From an uncultured Phascolarctobacterium sp. (GTDB lineage Bacteria; Bacillota; Negativicutes; Acidaminococcales; Acidaminococcaceae): a stretch of DNA of 64,000 nucleotides. How positions within the stretch are numbered: the stretch's first letter is position 1; each line of letters starts with the position of its first letter. The stretch covers positions 1 to 64,000 of the forward strand of contig CASFZG010000014.1 of assembly GCA_949299135.1 (NCBI GenBank), read 5' to 3'. Shown here piece by piece: positions 43,516 to 51,806 of this stretch. A program made the position numbers and the translations under genes. The notes beneath the pieces were generated by a model that searched no databases, had not been told where the DNA came from, and saw nothing but the letters and a program-made list of their open reading frames with translations.

Positions 43516-44328
43516 TTACGCCGGTAGTTCTGATAATGCTTTGCGTTTTAAATAACTGCTCAAATTGTAGCCGCTATCTCCACTTAACAAATTTGCTGCA
43601 TATGCAATTTCATCATCAGCGGCAGGTCTGCCAACTTCTTTTACAAACATTTTCAGCCAATACAGTAATTTATCCTTGCCGGTTTTACTGGACAGCCCAT
43701 TTTCAGCGGCTATCCGGTATATCTTTTCTTTGCGCCGCTCTATAGTCATAGCTGTTTCACTATCACGCTGTATATTCTCACGGCTTTGTCGCGGCTTTAA
43801 TACCGGCGGCGGCGTTTCCTGCCTTACCTTCGACGGTTCTACAAATTCAGCTACTACCACCTGTGGCGTGCTTTCGCTTTCCAGTATTTCATCCGCTGTA
43901 AATTCAGTATCAGTTATAAACGTACCCGGCGTTAATAATACCGCCTTTTGCTCTTGCGTTTCCGGTAAAGCTGTATATATTTCATATACTCGCCGTGTGT
44001 TAGGTACTTTTCTGCCGTCTTGCGTGATTAGTATTTTTTCGCCTTTTCCGTCTTTATCAAGCCGTGCTTTTAACAGCCCATCAGCTTCAAGCCTTTTTAT
44101 CGCCTTCTGCGCTCTGGCACGTTGTCCGCCCATCAGCTTTCTTACACTCTCTATCGTTAAATTAAAGTCAGTACCTGCCAACCCTAATAACGTGTGATAT
44201 AACATAAATTCATAAAACCAGCGTTCCTGCCGGTACTTATTTACTATCCCATTTTGCACTATCATAAACCCTTTGCGCTTACCGTGCTTATCTCGTAAGT
44301 TATCGACTTTAACAATATTGCCGTCCAA
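43516..44328 (-). CDS. Putative replication initiator with winged-helix N-terminus
   Basis: This 270-aa protein has an N-terminal winged-helix region (WFYEFMLYHTLLGLAGTDFNLTIESVRKLMGGQRARAQKAIKRLEADGLLKARLD, about 37-92), a low-complexity acidic/proline middle and a C-terminal helical region (KDKLLYWLKMFVKEVGRPAADDEIAYAANLLSG) reminiscent of replication or DnaD-like proteins. Start is TTG 44328 with GGCGGTGAG upstream. Four iterons follow its stop codon, so replication initiation is the best guess. No helicase or primase domain is present, so host or helper factors would be needed. Confidence 0.5.
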   Translation of the reverse strand: MDGNIVKVDNLRDKHGKRKGFMIVQNGIVNKYRQERWFYEFMLYHTLLGLAGTDFNLTIESVRKLMGGQRARAQKAIKRLEADGLLKARLDKDGKGEKILITQDGRKVPNTRRVYEIYTALPETQEQKAVLLTPGTFITDTEFTADEILESESTPQVVVAEFVEPSKVRQETPPPVLKPRQSRENIQRDSETAMTIERRKEKIYRIAAENGLSSKTGKDKLLYWLKMFVKEVGRPAADDEIAYAANLLSGDSGYNLSSYLKRKALSELPA

Positions 44329-44376
44329 TTTCTCACCGCCTTAAAATAGCCCTGCAATGCTGCAAGGCTATAAAGT

Positions 44377-44547
44377 TTAATGCTTTTCTGTTTTGCTTAC
44401 TAAAAAGCGTTTAACGATAGCTTCAAAACATTGTGGAAGTAATGAAATATCAAGCAGGACTATTTCTGCCGTATCGCTTTCAAAATCCACCATAACGTAA
44501 TTTTTTGCTGTTTCTCCTGCATACGGCTTACGCAGCTTTATAATCAT
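44377..44547 (-). CDS. 56-aa hypothetical protein
   Basis: This small ORF begins MIIKLRKPYAGETAKNYVMVDF and ends KTEKH. It overlaps the stop of the preceding gene as ATGA, and AGGAGG lies seven bases upstream, inside that gene, so translation is well supported. A hairpin (44348-44366) follows before the initiator gene. No family recognised. Confidence 0.6.
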   Translation of the reverse strand: MIIKLRKPYAGETAKNYVMVDFESDTAEIVLLDISLLPQCFEAIVKRFLVSKTEKH

Positions 44548-44939
44548 TGCACACCCTCCTGCTCCATCCGCCGCCGGTTTATGCGCTTAAAGAAATACGC
44601 TGCCGCCTTGTCATATTCTCCGAATGTTCTTAACTGTTCTGCCTTCAAAACGCCCCGGTAAAGCAACTGTTCAAACGGTTGCAGGCAATTATAAAAAGCC
44701 CTCTCGTCCCGGGTATCAAATACAGTAAGCGGCGGCGTGCCGTGGCTATAATCACGCTGTATTTGTGCAAGCCTGCCCAATACCTTCACCCCGTCCATAT
44801 GGCTTATAATGCGGCTTACCAATACTTTGTTATCGTACATCAGCACGCCTATTTCGCCACGTTGCGGCTTCCGTGACGGGTCTGCTATCGCTATATCATA
44901 AGCATTTACTTTAAAAAACATCTTGTTTACGTTACTCAT
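44544..44939 (-). CDS. Hypothetical protein of the integrative element
   Basis: This 131-aa protein is not recognised. It begins MSNVNKMFFKVNAYDIAIADPSRKPQRGEIGVLMYDNKVLVSRII (beta-rich) and has a helical, basic C-terminus (YFFKRINRRRMEQEGVQ). AAAGGAG precedes ATG 44939; the longer open frame upstream is not used. It is co-translated with the 56-aa gene and lies in the leftward replication operon. A regulatory or replication-accessory role is only a guess. Confidence 0.55.
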   Translation of the reverse strand: MSNVNKMFFKVNAYDIAIADPSRKPQRGEIGVLMYDNKVLVSRIISHMDGVKVLGRLAQIQRDYSHGTPPLTVFDTRDERAFYNCLQPFEQLLYRGVLKAEQLRTFGEYDKAAAYFFKRINRRRMEQEGVQ

Positions 44940-45104
44940 TTTTATTTCTCCTTTCGTAACTGTACGAAAAGGCAAAAACCTGTTATAATAACAGTACCGC
45001 AAAAAGCCTGTAGGAAAGTCTTTTCTGCGCCTTGCCGTTGGTGTATTCCAGTACATCAGCGGCTTTTATTTTTGCCCATTTTCGCATTTTGCAAACCTTA
45101 AACA

Positions 45105-45308
45105 TCAACCATTTTTGAAAACTACTAATTCTTCAACAGGCACATTTAATGCTTTAGCAAGTTTTCCTACGGTTAACGTAGTCACATTATTTCCGTGCTT
45201 AATTTTAGTAAGAATAAAACTGGATAAACCTGCTTTTTCAATAGCAGCGGTTGCCGTAATTTCTGCTCTTGCACAAGCAATAAAAAATTTTTGATAATCA
45301 ATTAACAT
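45105..45308 (-). CDS. Cro-like XRE regulator
   Basis: This 67-aa helix-turn-helix protein (MLIDYQKFFIACARAEITATAAIEKAGLSSFILTKIKHGNNVTTLTVGKLAKALNVPVEELV) is divergent from the larger repressor gene across a 313-bp region with operator-like palindromes. It is the first gene of the leftward operon, the usual position of Cro or a satellite str gene. ATG 45308 follows GAAAGGATG. Confidence 0.8.
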   Translation of the reverse strand: MLIDYQKFFIACARAEITATAAIEKAGLSSFILTKIKHGNNVTTLTVGKLAKALNVPVEELVVFKNG

Positions 45309-45353
45309 TTTTTCACATCCTTTCATACTTATTTTACTTCAAGATAATTATTT

Positions 45354-45378
45354 AAAATGACACAATTTGTGTCATTTT
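45354..45378. promoter_or_regulatory. Perfect 25-bp operator palindrome
   Basis: AAAATGACACAA, a central T and TTGTGTCATTTT form a perfect palindrome with 12-bp arms just upstream of the Cro-like gene. It is a likely binding site of one of the two divergent regulators. Two further direct repeats, TAGAATxTCAAGCTATT, start at 45493 and 45537 nearer the repressor gene. Confidence 0.75.
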
Positions 45379-45621
45379 ATAGTGTATTTTGCTCATATTT
45401 TTAGCACTTTTTAGAATAAATGATATTGACTTTTATTTTAATAGCTTATTAATCTATTCTTGAAAGTTATTATCTGCTCGCTAAAGCGTTTTTAGAATTT
45501 CAAGCTATTATATTTCCATTATACGCAAAGTGATATTAGAATGTCAAGCTATTTTTTGCAGCTGTACATTGATTTTTTGTAGTTTTTAAGTTATCATAAA
45601 AAGGTAAAAGGGGTAATAATT

Positions 45622-46068
45622 ATGTCAAAAATAGGCGATATGATAAAACAATGCAGAAAAGAAAAAGGGCTAACACAAGCCGAATTAGGCAAACTGTTAG
45701 GCATTAGTAATTCTGCTGTTCAAAAATATGAAAAAGGCGTTGTAACAAATATTCCTTATACAACGCTCGTTAAATTACAAAGCATATTAAATATGCCCAT
45801 AATTTTATTTGAGAATGCAGAAAATAACATACAAGCGGATATTTTTATAAATTCCTTTTTATCTGCATTGCAAGCTAATTCTCGCACGCCCGTTATAATA
45901 ACACAAAAATATATTCTTGTTGATTTGTGGTATTACAAAGAAAATCCAAACTGCACCGAATATTTAAATTACTTTTTACAGTTAGCAATGAAACTAAATG
46001 ATGAACAGTATAGTCAGATAAAAAGTTATTGCCAGTTTATTTTGAAACAAGCAGATAATTCAAAATAA
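45622..46068 (+). CDS. CI-like repressor, XRE family
   Basis: This 148-aa protein has an N-terminal HTH (IGDMIKQCRKEKGLTQAELGKLLGISNSAVQKYEKGVVTNIPYTTLVKLQSILN, 4-57) and a C-terminal alpha-helical region without peptidase motifs. Loss of repression is therefore unlikely to be by RecA-type autocleavage; a helper-phage anti-repressor or direct ligand is possible. AAAGGGG precedes the ATG. It lies between the operator region and the integrase gene. Confidence 0.85.
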   Translation: MSKIGDMIKQCRKEKGLTQAELGKLLGISNSAVQKYEKGVVTNIPYTTLVKLQSILNMPIILFENAENNIQADIFINSFLSALQANSRTPVIITQKYILVDLWYYKENPNCTEYLNYFLQLAMKLNDEQYSQIKSYCQFILKQADNSK

Positions 46069-46218
46069 CATTTTTCACCATTTCAGACATATTTGTTCAG
46101 CCATTTTGAAATACCCTTGCAAGGGTGTAACTTTACGCTACCCCCTTTTCAAAACTCTATACCGTTTTAGTATTGAGTTTTATGGTTGTCTATTTTATCT
46201 ACTCCGTTTTATAAAACT

Positions 46219-46257
46219 TGCCTGTTACTTAATATAGCTAACAGGTATTATTTTTAA
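46219..46257 (+). terminator. Terminator of the repressor gene
   Basis: CCTGTTA (46221-46227) pairs with TAACAGG (46239-46245), followed by TATTATTTTT. The rest of 46069-46532 (464 bp) contains no supported gene. Confidence 0.6.
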
Positions 46258-46486
46258 CCGTCTTTCTGAACATAAGTTCTTGTTTTGGATTTTATGTTCG
46301 CTTTATTTGTTTTGTTGTGCGCTCACGTTCGTTTTAAAGCATTTTTAACCCCTTGCCCTTATAAAGTTTATGCGGCGTTATAAAAAACGGCTTAAAACGC
46401 AAAAAGCGGCGGCGTATTAAGATTTTAAAGCTACCAGTTTATATGGTATGCGTATACTTTATAACAAAACTGTTAAAAACAAAAAA

Positions 46487-46514
46487 GCAGGCAAGTGTTT
46501 TTACACTTACCTGC
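46487..46514 (+). promoter_or_regulatory. Stem-loop in the integrase leader
   Basis: GCAGGCAAGTGT (46487-46498) pairs with ACACTTACCTGC (46503-46514) with one mismatch and a 4-nt loop. It ends 5 bp before the integrase Shine-Dalgarno (GGAGG). No T run follows, so a translational or RNA-processing role is more likely than termination. Confidence 0.5.
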
Positions 46515-46532
46515 CTGTTATGGAGGTTAACT

Positions 46533-47651
46533 ATGGCAATAAAAAAATCTAAACCAAAAAATTCTAATGGCGATGGGTCTATTGCTTACGAAAAAGAGCG
46601 TAACAAATGGCGTGCCTGTATATATGACCCGGAAGGAAACAGACTGCGCCCTCGTTTTGATACTAAAGAGCAAGCCGAAGAATGGCTAATTGAAAAGAAA
46701 AACGAATTTAATAAAAATACCTATATTGCACCTTCAAACATAACTGTTGGTGAATGGTATCTCGAATATTTACAGACTTTTGTATTTCAGAATGTAGGCG
46801 AAAAAACTCAATCAGATTATTTAAGCATTGCAAGCCATTACTTACCCATTGCCGATATCAGACTGCAAGACTTAACGCCGGTTGATATTCAACGCCTGTA
46901 TAACAGTATTGATTTAGCAGCTAACAGCAAAGTTAAAATACATAGCCTGTTAAAACAAGCCATAGACAAAGCCTTTGCCTTGCGAATGATAAACTTTAAC
47001 CCTATGCTTGCCGTCAACTCTCCATCGGCTGAACGTGTCCCGGTTGAGGTTTATACAGAACAGGAAGTACAGCACATATTAAGCATTGTAAAGTATAGCC
47101 GCCATTATAGCCGGTATTACCCATTTATTCTAACCGCCGTATCTACCGGCGCACGTTTAGGTGAAATACTGGCATTAAAGTATCATAACATTTTGAACAG
47201 GGCTATCAAGATAGAACACACCATCGGCACTATTAACGGCAAAATGGTAGAACGTAAACCAAAAACACCGGCAGGCAGGCGCATTATTACCATAGACAGC
47301 AATTTAGAAAAGCTGCTGCGTGCAACTGCGCTAATCAGCAAAACAATCAGCATAAATGGCTATATATTCCACACCGCCAACGGCACGCCGTTTCAGCCAC
47401 GCAATATGGATAGAACGTGGGCAAGTATTTTAAAAGAGTCTGAAATGCCACACAAAAAGTTCCACGCCCTGCGCCATACCCACGCTTCACATCTCCTGTC
47501 ACACGGCGAACCAATAACGGAAGTCGCCAAAAGATTAGGGCACGCCGACCCATCATACACATTAAAGCTGTACGGGCATTTTATACCCGGCTATGATAAA
47601 CAAATACCGGAAACAATCACTAAAATTTATAACCTTTCCCAATCGGTATAA
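46533..47651 (+). CDS. int: Tyrosine integrase
   Basis: This 372-aa site-specific recombinase has an N-terminal arm-binding domain (NGDGSIAYEKERNKWRACIYDPEG), a SAM-like core-binding domain (~70-165) and a catalytic domain with R in STGARLGEILAL, HALRHTHASHLL (H-x-x-R), and LGHADPSYTLKLYGH with the nucleophilic tyrosine. ATG 46533 follows TGGAGG; the open frame upstream is not used. It lies beside the right att site in tRNA-Thr and should catalyse integration and excision. No clear excisionase gene was found. Confidence 0.93.
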   Translation: MAIKKSKPKNSNGDGSIAYEKERNKWRACIYDPEGNRLRPRFDTKEQAEEWLIEKKNEFNKNTYIAPSNITVGEWYLEYLQTFVFQNVGEKTQSDYLSIASHYLPIADIRLQDLTPVDIQRLYNSIDLAANSKVKIHSLLKQAIDKAFALRMINFNPMLAVNSPSAERVPVEVYTEQEVQHILSIVKYSRHYSRYYPFILTAVSTGARLGEILALKYHNILNRAIKIEHTIGTINGKMVERKPKTPAGRRIITIDSNLEKLLRATALISKTISINGYIFHTANGTPFQPRNMDRTWASILKESEMPHKKFHALRHTHASHLLSHGEPITEVAKRLGHADPSYTLKLYGHFIPGYDKQIPETITKIYNLSQSV

Positions 47652-47656
47652 AGGCA

Positions 47657-47703
47657 CGTTGTCCCCACGTTGTCCCCATTTGACTAAATAATTATTGTCC
47701 CCA
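47657..47703. repeat. Right arm-type integrase repeats
   Basis: CGTTGTCCCCA occurs in tandem at 47657-47667 and 47668-47678, and ATTGTCCCCA at 47694-47703. They are in the same orientation as the left set (42082-42114). They begin just after the integrase stop codon. Confidence 0.75.
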
Positions 47704-47721
47704 TAGCTTAATAAAGCAAAC

Positions 47722-47752
47722 AAAAAAGGCGTGGAATGCTCTCCACGCCTGG
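47722..47752 (-). terminator. Element-supplied terminator for tRNA-Thr
   Basis: GGCGTGGA (47728-47735) pairs with TCCACGCC (47742-47749), followed by six T on the minus strand. It lies inside the element and ends the tRNA transcript. Confidence 0.85.
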
Positions 47753-47758
47753 GTTTTG

Positions 47759-47806
47759 ATTGGAGCCACAAACAGGACTCGAACCTGCGACCCTCTCATT
47801 ACGAAT
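47759..47806 (-). repeat. attR: 48-bp repeat within tRNA-Thr
   Basis: It is identical to 41906-41953 and overlaps the 3' half of the intact tRNA gene. Crossover restores a complete tRNA. Confidence 0.93.
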
Positions 47807-47836
47807 GAGATGCTCTACCAACTGAGCTATTGTGGC
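47761..47836 (-). tRNA. tRNA-Thr (anticodon CGT)
   Basis: A 76-nt minus-strand cloverleaf. The acceptor stem is GCCACAA/TTGTGGC with discriminator T and encoded CCA (47763-47761). The D arm contains AGCTCAGTTGGTAGAGC, the anticodon stem is TCTCA/TGAGA with loop TTCGTAA, and the T arm contains GTTCGAGTC. The CGT anticodon reads ACG threonine codons. It is the integration site of the 5.9-kb element. Confidence 0.95.
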
Positions 47837-47891
47837 TTAACGGCAATATTATAATACAAAAGCAGCCTGTTTGGCAAGTGCCAAATTATTT

Positions 47892-48287
47892 TTATTTGGC
47901 AGCTTTTTCAGCTTCTGCCACTTTTTTGGGTTTGCGGCCGCGGCGTTTCGGTTCGCCTGCATAGCCGTTCTTTTTAACAACTTTGATAAGTTCGGTAATA
48001 AAATGCAGTTCCTGAGCGGTGCAGTCCTGCAGTAAATCTGCCAGTTCGTTCTGGAAGATTTTTTCGCTGCGTTTAATGTTATCGCACAACAATTCGTCCA
48101 CAGATACATCAAGCACATTGGCCAGGTGGATGATGGTCGGCAGGCCCAGTTTGGTGTTGCCGGTTTCAATGTTGCTGATATGAGGGGTGGAAAGGCCTAT
48201 CAGATTGGCAATATAGCCCTGGGTTACGCCTTTACGTGCACGTGCAGTTTTAATTCTTACACCAATCGCTTTGTAGTTAATATCCAT
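47892..48287 (-). CDS. XRE-family transcriptional regulator
   Basis: This 131-aa protein has an N-terminal HTH (IGVRIKTARARKGVTQGYIANLIGLSTPHISNIETGNTKLGLPTIIHLANVLDVSVDELL, 8-67), a helical middle and a basic, alanine/lysine-rich tail (PKRRGRKPKKVAEAEKAAK) with an AT-hook-like RGRKPKK. GGAGTTGG precedes the ATG. It lies outside the integrated element and looks chromosomal. Targets unknown. Confidence 0.88.
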   Translation of the reverse strand: MDINYKAIGVRIKTARARKGVTQGYIANLIGLSTPHISNIETGNTKLGLPTIIHLANVLDVSVDELLCDNIKRSEKIFQNELADLLQDCTAQELHFITELIKVVKKNGYAGEPKRRGRKPKKVAEAEKAAK

Positions 48288-48477
48288 ATTCCCAACTCCT
48301 TTTTAATTATTCCGACACGTACCTGCTGCTTTTAGGATAAACATGTGGTTTAAATTTTGGCAAAACTCCAATTTTTAAAGTTTAATATATTATACCCTAA
48401 TATTTGCCTTTCGGCAATGCTTAAACCAACAATTTTATAAAAAATTTGTTATAAAAATTATTTTGTAACGGCGTTGC

Positions 48478-49359
48478 TTATTTTTTCGGCAGTGAAAGCA
48501 GCATCACTGTGATAATAATGCACGCCATGCCGGCTAAATCTATTAAGGTAAGCGGCGTTTTCAGCCATACCACCACGGCGATGATGGACGCCAGCGGTTC
48601 GGCACAGCTGATGAGGCTTGCTTTGGTAGAGCCTACAACTTTAAGCCCGACCAGAAACAGCGAATAGCTTAATACCGTCGCGCCGATGACGAGATATACA
48701 AACGCGATGAGCGCGCCCATATCCCAGTGCCCGGTCGGTGCAAACGGATTGACAAACATGCACAGCAGCGTGCCAGATAACAGCTGCCCCCAGCCAACGA
48801 CGAGCGTGGTGCTGAATTTTGACAAAAGGCGCATGGGCTGCACCGTGTAAAACGCCAGCGAGATAGCGGAGATAATGCCAATCACCAGCGCCAGCGGCGA
48901 AAGCACGACGTTGTTGATATCGCCATGTGTGGAGATTAAAAACACGCCCACCAGCGCAAAAACGATGCCCAAAAGCTCACGCCCTTCCGGCATGCTGCGG
49001 CTTTTAAAGCTCATCCACAGCATTACAAACACCGGCGATGTGTATTGCAGGACGGTTGCCGTCGCCGCGTTGCACAGCGAAATTGTATAGTAAAAGCCAA
49101 ACTGCGCGCCGAGCAGGCCTAAAAAGCTGAACGCCAGCTGGTCTTTGGCATCGCGCTTATCCGCAAAAATGCGTAAGATGTTTTCACCGCGCAGCAGCAG
49201 ATAACCTAAAAATATCAGCCCGGCCAGAACCTGCCGCACCGCTATCAGCCACGGGGCTGTTACCGCGTGGAACTGGTACAGGTACTGCCCGCACACGCCG
49301 CCAAGCCCCCATGCTGCCGCTGACAGCAAAATTAAAATAACACCGCTTTTAAACGACAA
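48478..49359 (-). CDS. EamA/DMT-family transporter
   Basis: This 293-aa protein has ten predicted membrane helices in two EamA repeats (AAAWGLGGVCGQYLY... and ISAISLAFYTVQPMRLL...), with the typical YTSPVFVMLWMSF and ISCAEPLASIIAVVVWL segments at the end of each half. It probably exports a metabolite or amino acid across the inner membrane. Substrate not predictable. It stands alone. Confidence 0.9.
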   Translation of the reverse strand: MSFKSGVILILLSAAAWGLGGVCGQYLYQFHAVTAPWLIAVRQVLAGLIFLGYLLLRGENILRIFADKRDAKDQLAFSFLGLLGAQFGFYYTISLCNAATATVLQYTSPVFVMLWMSFKSRSMPEGRELLGIVFALVGVFLISTHGDINNVVLSPLALVIGIISAISLAFYTVQPMRLLSKFSTTLVVGWGQLLSGTLLCMFVNPFAPTGHWDMGALIAFVYLVIGATVLSYSLFLVGLKVVGSTKASLISCAEPLASIIAVVVWLKTPLTLIDLAGMACIIITVMLLSLPKK

Positions 49360-49414
49360 AATTAAAACTCCTTAAACTTTCTACTTACATTATATAACAA
49401 ATTTTGCCCAATAG

Positions 49415-49464
49415 CAAAAACTGCACTGCAAAAGTTACGTAAAATAACTTAAACAGTGCAGTTT
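49415..49464 (-). terminator. Terminator of the first nhaD-like gene
   Basis: AACTGCACTG and CAGTGCAGTT (about 49419-49463) enclose a second small stem (AAGTTA/TAACTT); TTTTTG follows on the minus strand. Confidence 0.65.
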
Positions 49465-49487
49465 GTTACGTTTTTAATACTTACGGC

Positions 49488-50906
49488 TTACAAAAGATAC
49501 ATCCAGGTGAGCAGCAGGAAGGTTGGGATTAAGATACAGCCCGACCAAAGCAGGTAGCCAAAGAAGCTGGGCATTTTTAAGCCGCGCTCCTGCACGATGG
49601 AAAGCACCATAAAGTTAGGCGCGTTGCCGATATAGCTGTTAGCGCCCATAAATACCGCGCCCATGGAAATAGCCATCAAGGTTTTGGCGCCTTCGGTCAT
49701 CAGCACCTGAGCTTCGCCGCCCGCCAGGTTAAAGAAGGCAAGGTAGGTCGGCGCGTTATCGAGGAAGCTGGAGAGCGCGCCCGTCATCCAGAAATACATG
49801 GCGTTGTTGGCGCTGCCGTCCAGGTTGGTAACCAGCGCAACCACCGGCGCAAAAGCACCGTCAAGGCCTGCGCGCAGCATTTCAAGCACCGGCACGATGG
49901 TAACGAAAATACCAAAGAACAGCTTGGCAACTTCCAGAATCGGGTCCCAGCCGAACTGGTTGGCTTCGCGCACTTCCTTGCTGGTCAGCTTAAGCGAAAG
50001 GCCCGCAGCAATAAGGAAGATTACGTCGCGCAAAAGTCCTTCGCCGCTTAAATGCACGCCCAGCACGCTTACGCTGACGCCCGTATGCCAGATGCCTGCC
50101 ATTAAAACTGCGCCGACGATGATTGCCAGCAGGATGAAGTTAATTTTGCCGTCGATATGGAACGGAACTTTGGGGTAGTGTTTTTCTTTTTCAAGGAACT
50201 CTGCTTTTTCTTTATTAAAGAGGATGGTATCGGTGATGAAATAAATGGCAAGCAAAAGACCGACAGCCGTCAGCATCGGCAGCAGCACGTGTTCAGTCGT
50301 CCAGAAGAAATGCACGCCGCGCAAAAAGCCGAGGAACAGCGGCGGGTCGCCCAAAGGCGTAAGACTGCCTGCAATATTGGCAACGATAAAGATGAAGAAC
50401 ACAAAGGTGTGCATATCGTAACGCCTGTGCTCGTTGGCAGCAATCAGCGGGCGGATTAACAGCATCGCCGCTCCGGTAGTGCCCATTAAGTTAGCGCAAA
50501 CCGCACCAAGCGCAAGGAACGCCGTGTTGACAATCGGACGCCCGATAAAGCTGGAGCTGATGTGGATACCGCCCGCAACCGTGTACAGCGAACCGACGAA
50601 GATGATGAACGGAATGTAATCGGCAATCAGCGCGTGCGCGATGGAATGAAGCGCAGTACCGCCGCCGTGGACGAAAAACATCGGCACCGCGCAGGCCAGC
50701 GCCCAGAACACGGCAACCTTACCAAAATGATGGTGCCAGAAGTTCGGCACTGCCAGCGGGCAGATTGCTATGCAAAGCAGCACGCCGATAAAGGGTATTG
50801 CCCAGGCAAACGACAGCTCGCCGCCGTTCAAACCCGCAGCGTAAGCAGGCTGGGGCAGCATTGCCGCGCCAAAGGCAGCCAGCGCCGCCAGATTATGTTT
50901 CAACAT
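49488..50906 (-). CDS. nhaD: NhaD-family sodium/proton antiporter (copy 1)
   Basis: This 472-aa membrane protein has about 12-13 helices. It has a cleavable-looking N-terminus (AAFGAAMLPQPAYA), then LSFAWAIPFIGVLLCIAICPLAVPNFWHHHFGKVA, NIAGSLTPLGDPPLFLGFLRG and MTGALSSFLDNAPTYLAFFN, all typical of NhaD in the ion-transporter superfamily. It exchanges sodium for protons. ATG 50906 follows GGGGAGTGG. A close paralogue is at 62365-63789. The conserved GDPP and LDNAPTY residues are intact. Confidence 0.9.
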   Translation of the reverse strand: MLKHNLAALAAFGAAMLPQPAYAAGLNGGELSFAWAIPFIGVLLCIAICPLAVPNFWHHHFGKVAVFWALACAVPMFFVHGGGTALHSIAHALIADYIPFIIFVGSLYTVAGGIHISSSFIGRPIVNTAFLALGAVCANLMGTTGAAMLLIRPLIAANEHRRYDMHTFVFFIFIVANIAGSLTPLGDPPLFLGFLRGVHFFWTTEHVLLPMLTAVGLLLAIYFITDTILFNKEKAEFLEKEKHYPKVPFHIDGKINFILLAIIVGAVLMAGIWHTGVSVSVLGVHLSGEGLLRDVIFLIAAGLSLKLTSKEVREANQFGWDPILEVAKLFFGIFVTIVPVLEMLRAGLDGAFAPVVALVTNLDGSANNAMYFWMTGALSSFLDNAPTYLAFFNLAGGEAQVLMTEGAKTLMAISMGAVFMGANSYIGNAPNFMVLSIVQERGLKMPSFFGYLLWSGCILIPTFLLLTWMYLL

Positions 50907-51008
50907 ATATACCACTCCCCACAAATTTACTATGCTGACTAAATGATACTTTTATATAATTAGACAAAATTTTGTAAAATCCTGCCCATCGGGCGTGTAT
51001 ACAAGCCG

Positions 51009-51806
51009 CTATTTAAGGCTGATCTGCCTGAAGCTGCACCTGTCCATATCAAGCATGTGTTCCGCAATCGCTTTGGCACGTTCAAGCTCTCCCGTAAAGC
51101 AAACATCGGCGTGCCCTATGCCGCGCAGTTTTAACAAACCGGCGCGCTCCAGGTACAAACGGCTTTGCAGCGCCGTTGCTTCGGCAGGGTCCAGCACGGT
51201 AACGCCTTCGCCAAACTCCGCCTCAATCGCCGGGCGGATGAACGGAAAATGCGTGCAGGACAAAAGTACGACATCGACGCCCGCAGCCTTCAGCGGCGCA
51301 GCGTATTCAGCGATTGCTTTGGCAACAGGCTCGCCTTCAAACACGCCGGACTCAACCAGCGGCACAAAAGCCGGGCAGCCCTGCGCAAAAACTTCGGCAG
51401 CGGCGTCAAGCACGTTAACAGCGGCCTTGTGCGCACCGCTTGCGACGGTAAAAGGCGTGGCCATAACGCCGATTTTTTTGTTTTTGGTCGTACCCAGCGC
51501 CAGCTCCGCGCCTTTGCTCATGCCCACAACGTCAAAGCCGTAACCGTTTTTAATGCTTTCCGTGCCCAAAACGGTAATCGTGTTGCAGGCCACAACCAGC
51601 AGCTTAATGCCCGCATTATTAAGGTAATCCGTCATCTCGCGCACAAACGCGCGTATTTCAGCTTCCGTGCGCTGCCCGTAAGGCGTGCGCGCAGTATCAC
51701 CAATGTATAAAAAATCCTCGTGCGGCAGCATTTTTTGCAACACTTTTAAAACGCTCAAACCGCCCACGCCGGAATCAATAACGCCGACCGGCAAATTTTT
51801 ATCCAC
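51009..51806 (-). CDS. murI: Glutamate racemase
   Basis: MurI makes D-glutamate for peptidoglycan. The 265-aa protein has PVGVIDSGVGGLSVLKVL, YIGDTARTPYG, catalytic Cys in LLVVACNTITVLG and second Cys in VVLLSCTHFPFI. All active-site segments are present. It is monocistronic. Confidence 0.96.
   Translation of the reverse strand: MDKNLPVGVIDSGVGGLSVLKVLQKMLPHEDFLYIGDTARTPYGQRTEAEIRAFVREMTDYLNNAGIKLLVVACNTITVLGTESIKNGYGFDVVGMSKGAELALGTTKNKKIGVMATPFTVASGAHKAAVNVLDAAAEVFAQGCPAFVPLVESGVFEGEPVAKAIAEYAAPLKAAGVDVVLLSCTHFPFIRPAIEAEFGEGVTVLDPAEATALQSRLYLERAGLLKLRGIGHADVCFTGELERAKAIAEHMLDMDRCSFRQISLK

Larger units (their letters stand above)
41906..47806. mobile_element. 5.9-kb integrative element in tRNA-Thr(CGT)
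   Basis: The segment is bounded by 48-bp direct repeats and has its tyrosine integrase beside the intact tRNA. It contains repeated TTGTCCCCA sites at both ends, a divergent repressor/Cro-like switch, a putative initiator with downstream iterons, and several small genes. It has no conjugation, capsid or full terminase genes. The order int-repressor divergent from cro-rep-ori-terS-like resembles phage-inducible islands, though it is smaller than typical ones. An integrated cryptic plasmid is the alternative. Confidence 0.85.
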
